Below, piece by piece: positions 35,345-48,135 of a stretch of 64,000 nucleotides of DNA. Numbering within the stretch: the first letter of the stretch is position 1; every line of letters begins with the position of its first letter. The stretch covers positions 22,038,160 to 22,102,159 of the forward strand of contig NC_083601.1 in NCBI RefSeq assembly GCF_029168945.1, given 5' to 3'. The translations under genes were made by a program, and so were the position numbers. This DNA comes from Cannabis sativa (lineage: Eukaryota; Streptophyta; Magnoliopsida; Rosales; Cannabaceae). The notes under the pieces are model-generated. The model worked only from the letters and a program-made list of their open reading frames with translations, was not told the origin of the DNA and did no database searches.

Positions 35345-37132
35345 TGTTGGGTTTTGTGCCCTAAATAAAACCTATTTCAATATAATCAGATTTACTTATT
35401 AATAAAGATCAGAAATAACATTTTTATGTTGCATGGTTCACATGATTTATTTCATGATTATATGCTGCATATAATGTATGAATTCTATTTAAGTCCAGAA
35501 CATATGAATTTGTTAATGATTATAGTGTTGTCAGCACAGTGGAATATAATCTTAATTATATGTTCGAAAGTTTATTCCCTGACTTGTCAGTTCACTGGAT
35601 TTAGACTGGCATGATAATCAGCGATAGGTATTCTTCAACCTTGGATAAGTGTTATGCCCTTTTCAGAGCATTGGCAAAGTTTACCAGTATTGGATGTATG
35701 GAGTATACATCGGAAGGGACTGATATTGAACTTTGATTAGATTTGTTAAAATTTACCGTAATATCTATTCAATTCAATATCACCTGTTGATCCTAGATCA
35801 AATGATCTTAATCCTGATATGATTAGGTTCGATCTCAAGAGTATTATACATGTTCTTTGATTTGTTAGTTAAGCCTACTTTTGAACAGTCAGGATGATAC
35901 GTACATTTTGGGAACATGATAGTATAATTGAGTGGGAGCGCTAACATAAATATGGAGTCTATAACTTCTATAGGAATTTAGAAGTGAAACGATGATATCC
36001 TTCGAGCTTGGCTAAACAGAGATAAATGGTTGAGATCCCATTTCACTTCCCTGAAATATCATTTATACGGAGCTAAGTGTTTTAAGGATAAAATACATTG
36101 AAGGTGTAACGGTAATTTAGTTCCTATTCAATGTAGATCATCTATTAGAGGGTCATTGATCAAATTAGGATTATAACAATGGATAACTAATAGCGTATCT
36201 ATATCGTGGAACATATAGAGCGTTCTATATGACTAAGAGTGCAATTCCAAGTTCTAAGTGTGGATTCAATAAGGAATTAATAAGTTAGGGAATTTATTTG
36301 GTAAATTCGGTTCGACTTATTGGAAGCTCGGTTATATAGGCCCATGGTCCCCATACTAGTTGAGACCATACTGCTTGTAAGACTCAGTTAATTGATTTTA
36401 ATTAATCAATTATAATTCTAAAGTTAGACTATGTCTAGTTTATGAATTTTCACTAAGCAAGGGCGAAATTGTAAAGAAAAGAGATTCTAGGTTTATTTAT
36501 TAATTAAGAGACTTTATATGTGTAAACTAATAAATATATTAAATGACAATATTATTTAATAATTAATTTTTAGTTATTAAATAATTAGAATTGGCATTTA
36601 AATGGTTAAATTGGAAAATTGGCATTTTTGAGAAAATGGGATTGAAAAATGACAAAATGGCGAAATTGCAAAGTGAGGCCCATTATCCTTGTCATGGCCG
36701 GCCACTATGCAAGTAATTACCATTTATATTTTCATTATTTTAATGTCATACAATTCTAACCTAAACCTAGATGGCTTTCTATAAATAGAAAGTGATGGCT
36801 TCAGGAAACAATGACTTGCATATTATTCCTTCAGAGAAAATCTCCTAGCCGCCACTTTCCCTTCTCTTTTCTTCTTCATATTTTTCAGTCTTGAGTGATT
36901 GAGTAGTGCCGACACACATCAAGTGGTATCTCAATCATAGTATGGAAGATTGTGTAGAATCCAATCAAGAAGGAGAATCAGCATCAAAGAAGGAGAAAAA
37001 GAGATTCAGGTTCAGATCTTGATTATGTTCTGCTACAGAAAGGAATCAAGGGCTAGAGATCTGAACGGAAGGAGTCATTATATTTTGCTGCACCCAATGT
37101 AAGGTTTTCTTAAACTCTTAGATCCTGGTAAA
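35345..37132 (+). repeat. Copia LTR A (plus orientation)
   Basis: Begins TGTTGGGTTTTGTGCCC inside the RT relic and matches LTR B in inverted form. The 3' end has lost the final ATATTTCCAACA and part of the preceding sequence. Confidence 0.82.
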
Positions 37133-37144
37133 TCTGGTAGTAAA

Positions 37145-37159
37145 TGCTCTGATACCAGT
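37145..37159 (-). other. Primer binding site next to LTR B
   Basis: The plus strand GCTCTGATACCAGT is the complement of ACTGGTATCAGAGC. It abuts LTR B on the side away from the surviving interior, so LTR B carries both a primer site and, on its other side, a polypurine tract. Confidence 0.7.
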
Positions 37160-39008
37160 TGTTGGAAATATTTTACCAGGATCTAGATTTACTACCATGT
37201 ATGTTTCATTAACAACCTAATATGAATTCTAAAACAATGAAAATAAACACACATAAAGTTTAGGAAACCTTACATTGGGTGCAGCAGAATATAATGACTC
37301 CTTCCATTCAGATCTCTAGCCCTTGATTCCTTTCTGTAGCAGAGCATCACCAAGATCTGAACTCGGATCTCTTTCTCTCCTTCTTTAATGGTTCGATTCT
37401 ACACAATCTTCCACACTATGATTGAGATACCACTTGATGTGTGTGGGCACTACTCTTATTCACTCAAGGTTCGAAATTGAAGAGAAGAAGAAGAAGAGAG
37501 GGTGGCGGATATCAATAGAATAAGAGGCTCAGGTTTTTCTCTGAAAGAAATAAGATGCAAGTCCATAGTTTCCTAAAGCCATCACTTTCTATTTATAAAA
37601 TGCCATCTAGGTTTAGGTTAGAATTGTATGGCATTAAAATAATGAAAAATATAAATGGTAAACCGTATACAAAGTGGCCGGCTATATATGGATAATGGGC
37701 ATCACTTTACAATTTTGCCATTTTATCATTTCTCAATCCCATTTTCTCAAAAATACCAATTTTCTAGTTCAACCGTTTAAATGCCAATTCTAATTATTTA
37801 ATAACTAAAAATTAATTATTAAATAATATTGTCATTTAATATATTTATTAATTAGACATATAAAGTCTCTTAATTAACAAATAAAACGTAGAATCTCTTT
37901 TCTTTACAATTTTGCCCTTGCTTAGTGAAAATTCATAAAGTAGACATAGTCTAACTTTAGAATTATAATTAACTGAGTCTTACAAGCTGTATGGTCTCAA
38001 CTAGTATGGGGACCATGAGCCTATATAACCGAGCTTCCAATAAGTCGAATCGAATTTACCAAGTAAATACCCTAACTTATTAATTCCTTATTGAATCCAC
38101 ACTTTGAACTTGGAATCGCACTCTCATTCATATAGAACGCTCTATATGTTCCACGATATAGATACGCTATTAATTATCCATTGTTATAATCCTAATTTGA
38201 TCAATGACCCTCTAATAGATGATCTACATTGAATAGGAACTAAATTACCGTTACACCTTCAATGTATTTTATCCTTAAAACACTTAGCTCCGTATAAATG
38301 ATATTTCAGCGAAGTGAAATGAGATCTCAACCATTTATCTCTGTTTAGCCAAGCTCGAAGGATATCATCGTTTCACTTCTAAATTCCTATAGAAGTTATA
38401 GACTCCATATTTATGTTAGCGCTCCCACTCAATTATACTATCATGTTCCCAAAATGTACGTATCACCCTGACCCAAAAGTAGGCTTAACTAACAAATCAA
38501 AGAACATGTATAATACTCTTGAGATCGAACCTAACCATATCAGGATTAAGATCATTTGATCTAGGATCAACAGGCGATATTGAATTGAATAGATATTACG
38601 GTAAATTTTAATATATCTAATCAAAGTTCAATATCGGTCCCTTTCGATGTATACTCCATACATCAGATACTGGTAAACTTTGCCAATGCCCTAGAAAGGA
38701 CATAACACTTATCCAAGGTGTAAGAATACCTATCGCTAATTATATCAAGCCAGTCTAAATCCAGTGAACTGACAAATCAGGGAATAAACTTTCGAACATA
38801 TAATTAAGATTATATTCCACTGTGCTAATAACACTATAATCATAAACAAATTCATATGTTCTGGACTTAAATAGAATTCATACATCATATATTTAATCAT
38901 GAAATAAATCATGTGAACCATGCAACATAAAATGTTATTTCTGATCTTTATTATTAAGTAAATTTGATTATATTGAAATGGGTTTTATTTAGGGCACAAA
39001 ACCCAAAT
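37160..39008 (-). repeat. Copia LTR B (minus orientation)
   Basis: Inverted copy of LTR A, ending near 39005 with GGGCACAAAACCCA. The polypurine tract (minus GCAAGTGGGAATTATT, 39006-39021) lies to its right, so it is the 3' LTR of the element whose interior follows. Confidence 0.82.
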
Positions 39009-42000
39009 AATTCCCACTTGCACTAATATAAAACAAAATGTGCATTTCAAATAATCTCAACACCTTGATATACAAATCAAGTGTAGTAGTAGTAGATTCC
39101 TCGTAATAGGATCTGACAGGTTGTATTAAACACAACCTTTTCTCCACCATTACTCTTCCTTAATCACAAAATCCTTGATATTGTGAAATTCCTCTCTATA
39201 TGTCTACTCTCTTGGGATACTGGATTCTATACATTTGGCAACTACTTTTGGTTAATCAGGAAATAACACTAGTAGTTAAGACAAGTTGGAACGGTGCCAC
39301 AAATGTATAGAACTTTCCTTAGACTGAATAAGTACCTTTCCTGCATCTTTAACATTCAGTCTTTCTCTGGTAGACTAAGAGACTTCAGATAGGTTTTTAC
39401 ACTTCTCCAAAATCACTACTCCACCCCTAGAGTAATCACCATCTTATCAGCAGACTTTCTAGCACAAAGGCAAGTCTCAAAATCTGATGTGGTGTAGTCT
39501 AAGAGTTTTAAACACATCCTTATAGACTAACATATAGTTCCTCTTCTTAATCTTAAGATTTACTTGATTGTCTTCTACTGTTCCTCTCCTGGATTAATCT
39601 GATACTTACTCATTACTCCCACTCAACAGCAGATGTCTGGTCTAAGGCATACTAAAGCATATCTGAGACCTCTCATTGTTGATTTAAGAATTCTTTCATG
39701 GCTTTATCTTTTCTGGAATAGTTGAGACTTTTCCTTAGATAAATAAAATCTATGCCTAGAAGTCGAGAAGCTTCTATAGATTGCCATAGAGTAAGTAATT
39801 AACCAAGTATCTTACTAAAGTAAGTTGCTTGCACTAGAGTAAGTAATTAACCAAGTATACCATAAGCCATAGGTTTAGATAAACTCAAACATATAATACT
39901 AGGAACAGGAAGTTTTGTTAAGTCCATAGAATAGACCTACAAACAAAAAATTTCCTTTCTTGTCCTTGGAATATTAAAATTTTAGGTTATTCCATGTGAA
40001 TGGATTAAACCATAGTTCTCTTGGCTTTTCTTCTTAGTTTCTTATTTTTGACAATCCATTACTTGTTTAAACTCACAATGGATTTTTATCACTAGTGTCT
40101 TCCAAGTCATAAGAAGGTGAGTTCCTAGAAACCCTCCCACTATGAGAAGGTACCGTGAATTATGTCTAAGAAAACTAAATGGTATTAACCTCTTCGGTTG
40201 TGTCAAGACAACAGAGGCAGTGGGATCATCATATGTAGAATAAGATGATAGAACACTTTTGGAATCAAGAAAAAATATCTCCTTTATTTTCTACTTTATT
40301 ATCAAACTTAGTCATTCTCTTAGAAAAGTAGTATTTGTTTAAACAAACACTTTCTTATCTAATGACTATGGGATGGTCCACCCCTAATCACTTAGAATAG
40401 CTAACAAACATGCAAACCATGGTTAACAGTTCTAGCTTTTCTTAAGATTTCTATTAGGTCATCCATGAATCTAGTAATGATTTACATTAAGTACTCAACC
40501 ATTGCATCATTCTGAAATTGTATTACCATAGAAGGATTTAGGCAATGACTAGTAACTAATCATCAATATGCAAATCGAATTTCTGGGAGGTAAGTTTGGA
40601 TATAATTCAAAAATCAATTTAATGATCTTTGAACTGCATATCTACTAACTATTTCTCCACCCCTATCAGTTCGCAAGATCTTTAACCACTTACCTTAATT
40701 GTTTATCACCATTGCTAGAAAATTCATGACATTTTTCAAACATTTCAAATTTCTTTTGCATAAGGTAAAATCTAGAGTGATCGTTTTAAGAATACAACGA
40801 AAAACTCATATCCACCCCTGAATGTACATCTAACTGCGAATGAGATGAACTTACTTTCAGTGGATATAGGCATATTAACTCTTTGCAGAGATTGATCTTG
40901 TCAAAACCACTATGAACAAGATACAAATGCCATAGATTTAAAAAAATGTTGTTGTAGTTAGGGGTGTTCATCCAATCCAATCCGTACTTTTTTGGTCAAA
41001 CAACATCCAATTCGCACTAAGTGCGGATTTCATATTTTGGATCCAATCCGATCCGCATAAGAGTTTAAATCCAATCCAATCCAATCCGCAATAGTGCAGA
41101 TTGGATCGGTTATTTTGGATCGGTTATTTTTTTAATAATAAATTATTTAATATTTCATAGAAAAAAAATTAAAAAAATACTATTGTTTCTTAATCTCCAA
41201 TAATAATATATTTCCATCTCTATTTATATACAAATCAAACCAATATACATATATATATATATCAATATATATGTACTTATCTTTAGATTTACACTAAAAT
41301 ATATATGTATCTCTTACTAAAATAACTAAGCTAGTATACATATATTTAAATTTATGTGTATGTGTCTATGTGAATAAAAATTATTTTTCTTGTGTTTTTT
41401 ATTATAAAATAAATAAAATGCACCAACTCAATATGTTACTAAAAGAAGTTTGTGTTTTTTTTTTTTGATTAATATATATTATATATTATATATTATAATT
41501 TTTTAAAAATATGTATAATTAAGTGCGGATTGGATTTGATCGGTTACTTTTTGAGGTCAAACAACATCCAATCCGCACAAGTGCGGATTTTGGATTTTTC
41601 AATCCAATCCAATCCGCACAAGTGCGGATATCCGCATTTTGCGGATTGGATTGGATTGGATCGTGCGGATTGGATTGGATCGGATACTTTGTGAACACCC
41701 CTAGTTGTAGTCTTTTAATGACTTAGGTTTAGTTACATTAAAGAGTTCTTAGAATAGTGCAAGTGGATCCTGGTCACAGAATACTAAACTCATATTCATA
41801 CTGTTTGAATCCATTGATAGAAAATGGTTATTAAACACTTGTGAAAGTGAAACTGTATTATGAGTAATTCTTTCATGGACCACCACTACTAATTTAACTC
41901 TAAGTTAATTTGCCCATACAAGTAGGAGATTTCTAAGATTGAGGATTTATATCATTTTGGGATAGAATTTCGGGAATATAATCAAATGCGTCATTTAATT

Positions 42001-45000
42001 TCTTAAGAGAAAATATAGAATGACATGAAATGATTTATAAACCATTCATCCAATGATATATTATTGAGCTAATTCGAAATGAATAAGCTAAGAGAAATTA
42101 GGATAATTTTGTTTTAAATAAGAATCCAAAGATGCTTCGAGAGTCAAAGTAATCTTATTTATACAATCTTCTTGTTTCATATTGTAAATACTAGTCTAAG
42201 ATAGATGGACAGCTAGATGTTGCTTTTACAATATTTATCTTTCGAGATCTAACACTATTATGTTTGTTTAATGTTGACAATCCATTAGGGATTTGTCCCA
42301 TTAGAACAACAAACCAAGTTAGACCAACAATGAAGATTCGAAATTAAACTACAATTTAATAAAAGAAAATAACATGGTTCAATATAAATTCATACACAAT
42401 TCAGAAATTATTAAACATATAGCAAGTAGGAATGACAAGTGAAAATACTAAAACATACAATCCTAAATAATTTCCAAGGTCTTCAACAAACTGATACAGT
42501 GTCCCGTTTAGGCGAGAGTCAGTGATACCATCTATTGAATAGAGTTGTCAGCCCATCTAAAATGATAAACATTCTAGCAACCTTTTATTCGATCAAGATT
42601 GGAATCCAGCGTTTTCCCGTTTAGGCAAGAGTCAAGGTTATTCTATCTTATGAGCTTCCACCATTGTTTCATACTTTTGTAAGTCAAATACAGTCGCCAT
42701 CATTAGGGTGATCAATACTAATATAAAACACTTACAAAATTACTTATCTTTCGAGATTAAACGGCGCTAACTTGCTAATGAACGTTCCTCCATTAGGGAG
42801 GATTACTCACTAAAACAATAGCTATGTAAAACCAACAATGGAGATCGAATATCCTAATAATAATAAAGCTCATTATTTAAAGTGTATTTTCTTCTAATAT
42901 TTATTTTAATCAATTTATTTTAAATATATATTTATTTCATTAAAATTTCCAATTTAGAATGAAAAATTCTAAATATAAATTTTAATTTAATATTTATAAA
43001 TTATACTTAGATGGATATGAAAATAACATGAATTATTTCCATCTTAGTAATAGTTTCCAATAAATATTTAGAAAAATATTCAATTTAAGTTGTTTCAAAA
43101 TTAATTTAAATTAATTTACAACTCAAATTTAATTTTCCTATAAATCTATATTGCATTTCGAAAATTGAAGTATTTAAGAATACAATTTTTGAAATTGCTT
43201 GTTAAAATAAAATAAAAATAAATCCTAGAAAAATTATCTTAATTTTATGTTGGCCCAAAATTAATTTACAACAAAAAATATAATTTTCCCATTTAATTAA
43301 TTATTAAAGAAAAATTTAAAATATTTATGTATCATGATGAAAATCAACTTAAATATTAATTTTGTATTTAATTAAATACACTAGAAAAATACTTCAAGCA
43401 AAACAGATAATAACTATCTAGACTTTCATTGACTAATTAATTCAATTTCTAATTATAATATATTTTAGTTCATTTATTTTAATTAATCATTAAATGAAAA
43501 AATCATTGATTTAAGTTCGTCTAAAATTAAAATAAATAATTTTCAACTTTAATCTATTTTTCAAATAAAATTCAAAATTTCTGCATTTAAGAAATGCAAT
43601 TTCGAAATTGTGGGAAAAAGATTAATAAAATAAAATAAAATATATTTTGAAAATTATTCAAATTTAAGTTATTCTGAAATAAGATTTCAAACTTAAAATA
43701 ATTTTTAATTTTAATTAAATAACATGAAAATAATAATATATAAGTATCATGATGATAATCAACTTAGATATTTAAATTTTCAATTTAATTAAATGTATTA
43801 AATTCAAGAAATAAATAATTAAGTATAGAGGAGACTTAATTATTAATTCTAGTTTAATACTAGGAAAAATATACTTAACTTAGATTGTACCAAAATTAAT
43901 TATTAAACAATTAATTTCACAATCTATGATATTTTCCTAATTAAATATTAGAAAATATAATTAGTACTAGAAATAACTATCTAGAATATATATCATTAAC
44001 TAAATGTTTTTCTAAAATTAACTTTAAAATATTAAAATAAAAAATAAAAAATAAATTTCATATATTTTAAAAGTTAATTATGTTGCTAATTCAATTTTAA
44101 TTAGGTTAGACTAATATAATTAACCTAATACAATTATTTAAATAAAGCAAATGGGCCTTCACAATTGGGGTAGTTCATGTGAGGGGGAGCTGAGTTCAGT
44201 ATGTCGTACCCACTTCTATTGGCCCCCAACTCTCACACAAGGCCCAAAAGAGAGGAATTTAACCTTTAAATAAACAATTGTTATTCATTGAATAAGCCCA
44301 AATCTAATTGGGCCTAAATAAAATTACTTATGTCAAATTTTATTTTAGCAACCTAGTCCATTTACTTAGTAAAAACTTAAATGGGCTTCCTATATGCATC
44401 TAAGCCCAATAACAAACATATAGGCTCACACAGGTCAAATGATTTGGATGGGCCCTATCATGTTACTAGGTTTACACAGATGAAAGAAGTACAAAAATTT
44501 ACCTGTTACAAATTATTCATAAGATCTATTGACAATTGGACTATGATTAAAATCAGATCATTGGATCTGTCAACAAGTTAATCATAGCAATTTAGATCAA
44601 ATAAATAATAGGTTTGTTAAAAAAGTTTTGAATAAACAATATAAAAATTAAACAAACATTGTCCATGTAACAAATGTGAAATAAGATATTAATATAATTA
44701 AATTATTATTCTTAAACTAACTAACTAAATTTTGAAAATTTAGGGTTGTTAAAACAAACCTTAAAAATCTCAAAATTTAAAATTCAAAAATGAAAACTAA
44801 TTTAAAATATCTAGGTTTATTTGAATTATTTTTATCAAATTAAATTAAATATCAAATAAGATCAATGATTTGAAAGAAAGAATCTTCAATATCACTTTCA
44901 AATCTTATAATTTAATAAAATAAACCAATTTTAAAATAGATATGGTTAGATAGTTATTATTTTAGGAATAAAATAATAAATAAATAATAATTACCATAAT

Positions 45001-45637
45001 TATATGTCAAAATATCTCCAATTAAGCAATATTCAAATTTCTACAAAAATATCTAAGTTATTTAAATATTTAAGATATAATTTATAAATATCTAATAAGT
45101 AAAATGATATAAAATAGTAAAATATTATTTTTTTTAAAACTTATAATTTATAAAAAATTAAATATTTAACAAAATAACAAACTTTTAAATTTGAAAATAT
45201 TATGGTTAAAATATCTATAAAAATATCTAGGTTAATTTCAGATTTATTAATTATTTAATTTGTCATATAAGATAATTTTAATATAATATTTTAAATAAAA
45301 AAGATAAAGTTATCTTTTAATTTAATATACGTTAAATATTAAAATATCTAATCTTATAATTAAATAATATATAAATATTAAATAAATTAACCAATTTTTA
45401 AATCTAACCATAATTTAAAAAATAAAATAATCAATTTCTAAATTTAAACCTCAAAATATCATGATTAATAATAATTACTAAAAATAAATATTATTAATTG
45501 AAATATGATATTTAAGTTTAAATATATTTAAAAATAATATTTTATTTTAAATTTGGGGTTTTAAAATTGGAAAAATCAGATTTTGGGAAACAATCCCATA
45601 AAAAATCGGATTTTTGGGGAAAAATTCCACAAAAACG
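39009..45637 (-). pseudogene. Decayed Copia interior (minus strand)
   Basis: At 40651-40690 the minus strand reads KILRTDRGGEIV, the Copia integrase motif around the second catalytic Asp. Other pol traces are scattered between 39020 and 42200 with stops throughout. From 42890 to 45630 the DNA is AT-rich and non-coding; two related words (CCCGTTTAGGCGAGAGTCA near 42503 and CCCGTTTAGGCAAGAGTCAA near 42617) suggest internal duplication. A GC-richer island of unknown nature is at 44150-44250. A hAT MITE sits inside at 40959. Confidence 0.6.
40959..41703. mobile_element. hAT-type MITE
   Basis: 745 bp with inverted ends TAGGGGTGTTCA / TGAACACCCCTA and a perfect 8-bp target duplication GTTGTAGT (40951-40958, 41704-41711). 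Subterminal regions repeat AAGTGCGGATTGGATT-like words in both directions. No transposase. The size of the target duplication fits the hAT superfamily. Confidence 0.9.
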
Positions 45638-47397
45638 ATGTTTCATTAACATCCTAATATGAATTCTAAAACAATGAAATAAACACATATAAAGTTTAGG
45701 AAACCTTACATTGGGTGCAGCAGAATATAATGACTCATTCCGTTCAGATCTCTAGCCCTTGATTCCTTTCTGTAGCAGAACATAATCAAGATCTGAACCT
45801 GGATCTCTTTCTCTCCTTCTTTGATGCTGATTCTCCTTGTTGTTGATGGATTCTTTACAATCTTCCACACTATGATTGAGATACCACTTGATGTGTATGG
45901 GCACTACTCTATCACTAGGGTATTTCGAAATTGAAGAGAAGAAAAGAGAAGAAGAGGGGCGGCTAGGAGGCTCAGGTTTTTCTTTGAAAGAAATAAGATG
46001 CATAACTGAGTTTCCTGAAGCCACCACTTTCTATTTATAGAATGCCATATAGGTTTAGGTTAGAATTGTATGGCATTAAAATAATGAAAAATATAAATGG
46101 TAAACCCTATACAAAGTGGCCGGCCATATTAGTGGATAATGGGCCTCACATTGTAATTTTGTCATTTTGTCATTTTTCAATCCCATTTTCTCAAAAATAT
46201 CAATTTTCCAATTTAACCATTTAAATGTCAATTCTAATTATTTAATAACTAAAAATTAATTATTAAATAATATTGTCATTTAATATATTTATTAATTAGA
46301 CATATAAAGTCTCTTAATTAATAAATAAACCTAAAATCTCTTTTCTTTACAATTTCGTCCTTGCTTAGTGAAAATTCATAAAGTAGACATAGTCTAACTT
46401 TAGAATTATAATTGATTAATTAAAATCAATTAATTGAGTCTTACAAGCAGTATGGTCTCAACTAGTATGGGGACCATGGGCCTATATAACCGAGCTTCTA
46501 ATAAGTCGAACCGAATTTACCAAGTAAATTCCCTAACTTATTAATTCCTTATTGAATCCACACTTAGACCTTGGAATTGCACTCTCAGTCATATAGAACG
46601 CTCTATATGTTCCACGATATAGATACGCTATTAATTATCCATTGTTATAATCCTAATTTGATCAATGACCCTCTAATAGATGATCTACATTGAATAGGAA
46701 CTAAATTACCGTTACACCTTCAATGTATTTTATCCTTATAACACTTAGCTCCGTATAAATGATATTTCAGCGAAGTGAAATGAGATCTCAACCATTTATC
46801 TCTGTTTAGCCAAGCTCGAAGGATATCATCGTTTCACTTCTAAATTCCTATAGAAGTTATAGACTCCATATTTATGTTAGCGCTCCCACTCAATTATACT
46901 ATCATGTTCTCAAAATGTACGTATCACCCTGACCCAAAAGTAGGCTTAACTAACAAATCAAAGAACATGTATAATACTCTTGAGATCGAACCTAACCATA
47001 TCAGGATTAAGATCATTTGATCTAGGATCAACAGGTGATATTGAATTGAATAGATATTACGGTAAATTTTAATATATCTAATCAAAGTTCAATATCGGTC
47101 CCTTCCGATGTATACTCCATACATCGGATGCTGGTAAACTTTGCCAATACCCTGGAAAGGACATAACACTTATCTAAGGTGTAAGAATACCTATCGCTAA
47201 TTATATCATGCCAGTCTAAATCCAGTGAACTGACAAATCAGGGAATAAACTTTCGAGCATATAATTAAGATTATATTCCACTGTGTTGACAACACTATAA
47301 TCATTAACAAATTCATATGTTCTGGACTTAAATAGAATTCATACATTATATATATAATCATGAAATGAATCATGTGAACCATGTAACATAAAATGTT
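45638..47397 (-). repeat. Copia LTR C, truncated at both ends
   Basis: Same family and orientation as LTR B. The left end starts inside the LTR at ATGTTTCATTAAC and the right end stops after ACATAAAATG. Confidence 0.8.
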
Positions 47398-47515
47398 TTT
47401 TACCAGTTGTTGGAAATATTTTACCAGGATTTTGGAATATAATCCTGGTAAATTGGATTTCAAATTAATGCTGGAAATATTTTACCAGGATTTGTAACAA
47501 TGCTCTGATACCAGT
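47398..47515. repeat. Scrambled LTR-end and primer-site repeats
   Basis: The word GGAAATATTTTACCAGGAT, the LTR terminus, occurs at about 47410, 47473 and (in LTR D) 47520, separated by partial inverted fragments and by GCTCTGATACCAGT at 47502-47515. Confidence 0.7.
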
Positions 47516-47757
47516 TGTTGGAAATATTTTACCAGGATCTAGATTTACTACCATGTATGTTTCATTAACATCCTAATATGAATTCTAAAACAATGAAATA
47601 AACACATATAAAGTTTAGGAAACCTTACATTGGGTGCAACGTAATATAATGACTCCTTCCGTTCAGATCTCTAGCCCTTGCTTCCTGAACCTGGATCTCT
47701 TTCTCTCCTTCCTTTGATGCTGATTCTCCTTCTTGTTGATTGGATTCTACACAATTT
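47516..47757 (-). repeat. Copia LTR D, 5' fragment
   Basis: Begins TGTTGGAAATATTTTACC next to a primer site and matches LTR B for about 240 bp before switching to unrelated sequence. Confidence 0.8.
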
Positions 47758-48135
47758 TGAGTTGTGTGTGTATGTGTTTGTGCTAATTTCTGGGTAGATC
47801 GATCTGTTTTTGATCAAGAAGAGATCTGGTTCTAGGGTTTGAGAACCAGAGAAGGAGAGAGAGTTTGGTAGAACTCTCGAAGGTTCTTTGACATTTCTAA
47901 GCTAGGGTTTGCTCAGCTTGCCTTGTTTTTGTTCAAAGCAGAACGACAAATCATTTTGGCTAAAACGATTTGTCGTGCAGGAGGAAACGACTTGAGTTCT
48001 TGGTCGTTTAGTTAATTTCGTGTATTAATTTTTCTGGGACAGTTTTGTCCCTGACGTTTTTTTATCATTATTGAGTTGGTGTAGGGGCATTCTTTGAAAT
48101 CACAAGAAAAATCCTACAGCTCTCATGGATGGTAT
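47758..48135 (+). other. Third Copia-like leader with degraded dyad sites
   Basis: Transcript-leader-like DNA without a coding frame. It carries degraded dyads at 47943 (ACGACAAATCAT), 47965 (ACGATTTGTCGT) and 47986 (ACGACTTGAGTT), and a GTCGT half at 48003. No gag was recognised downstream. Confidence 0.45.
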
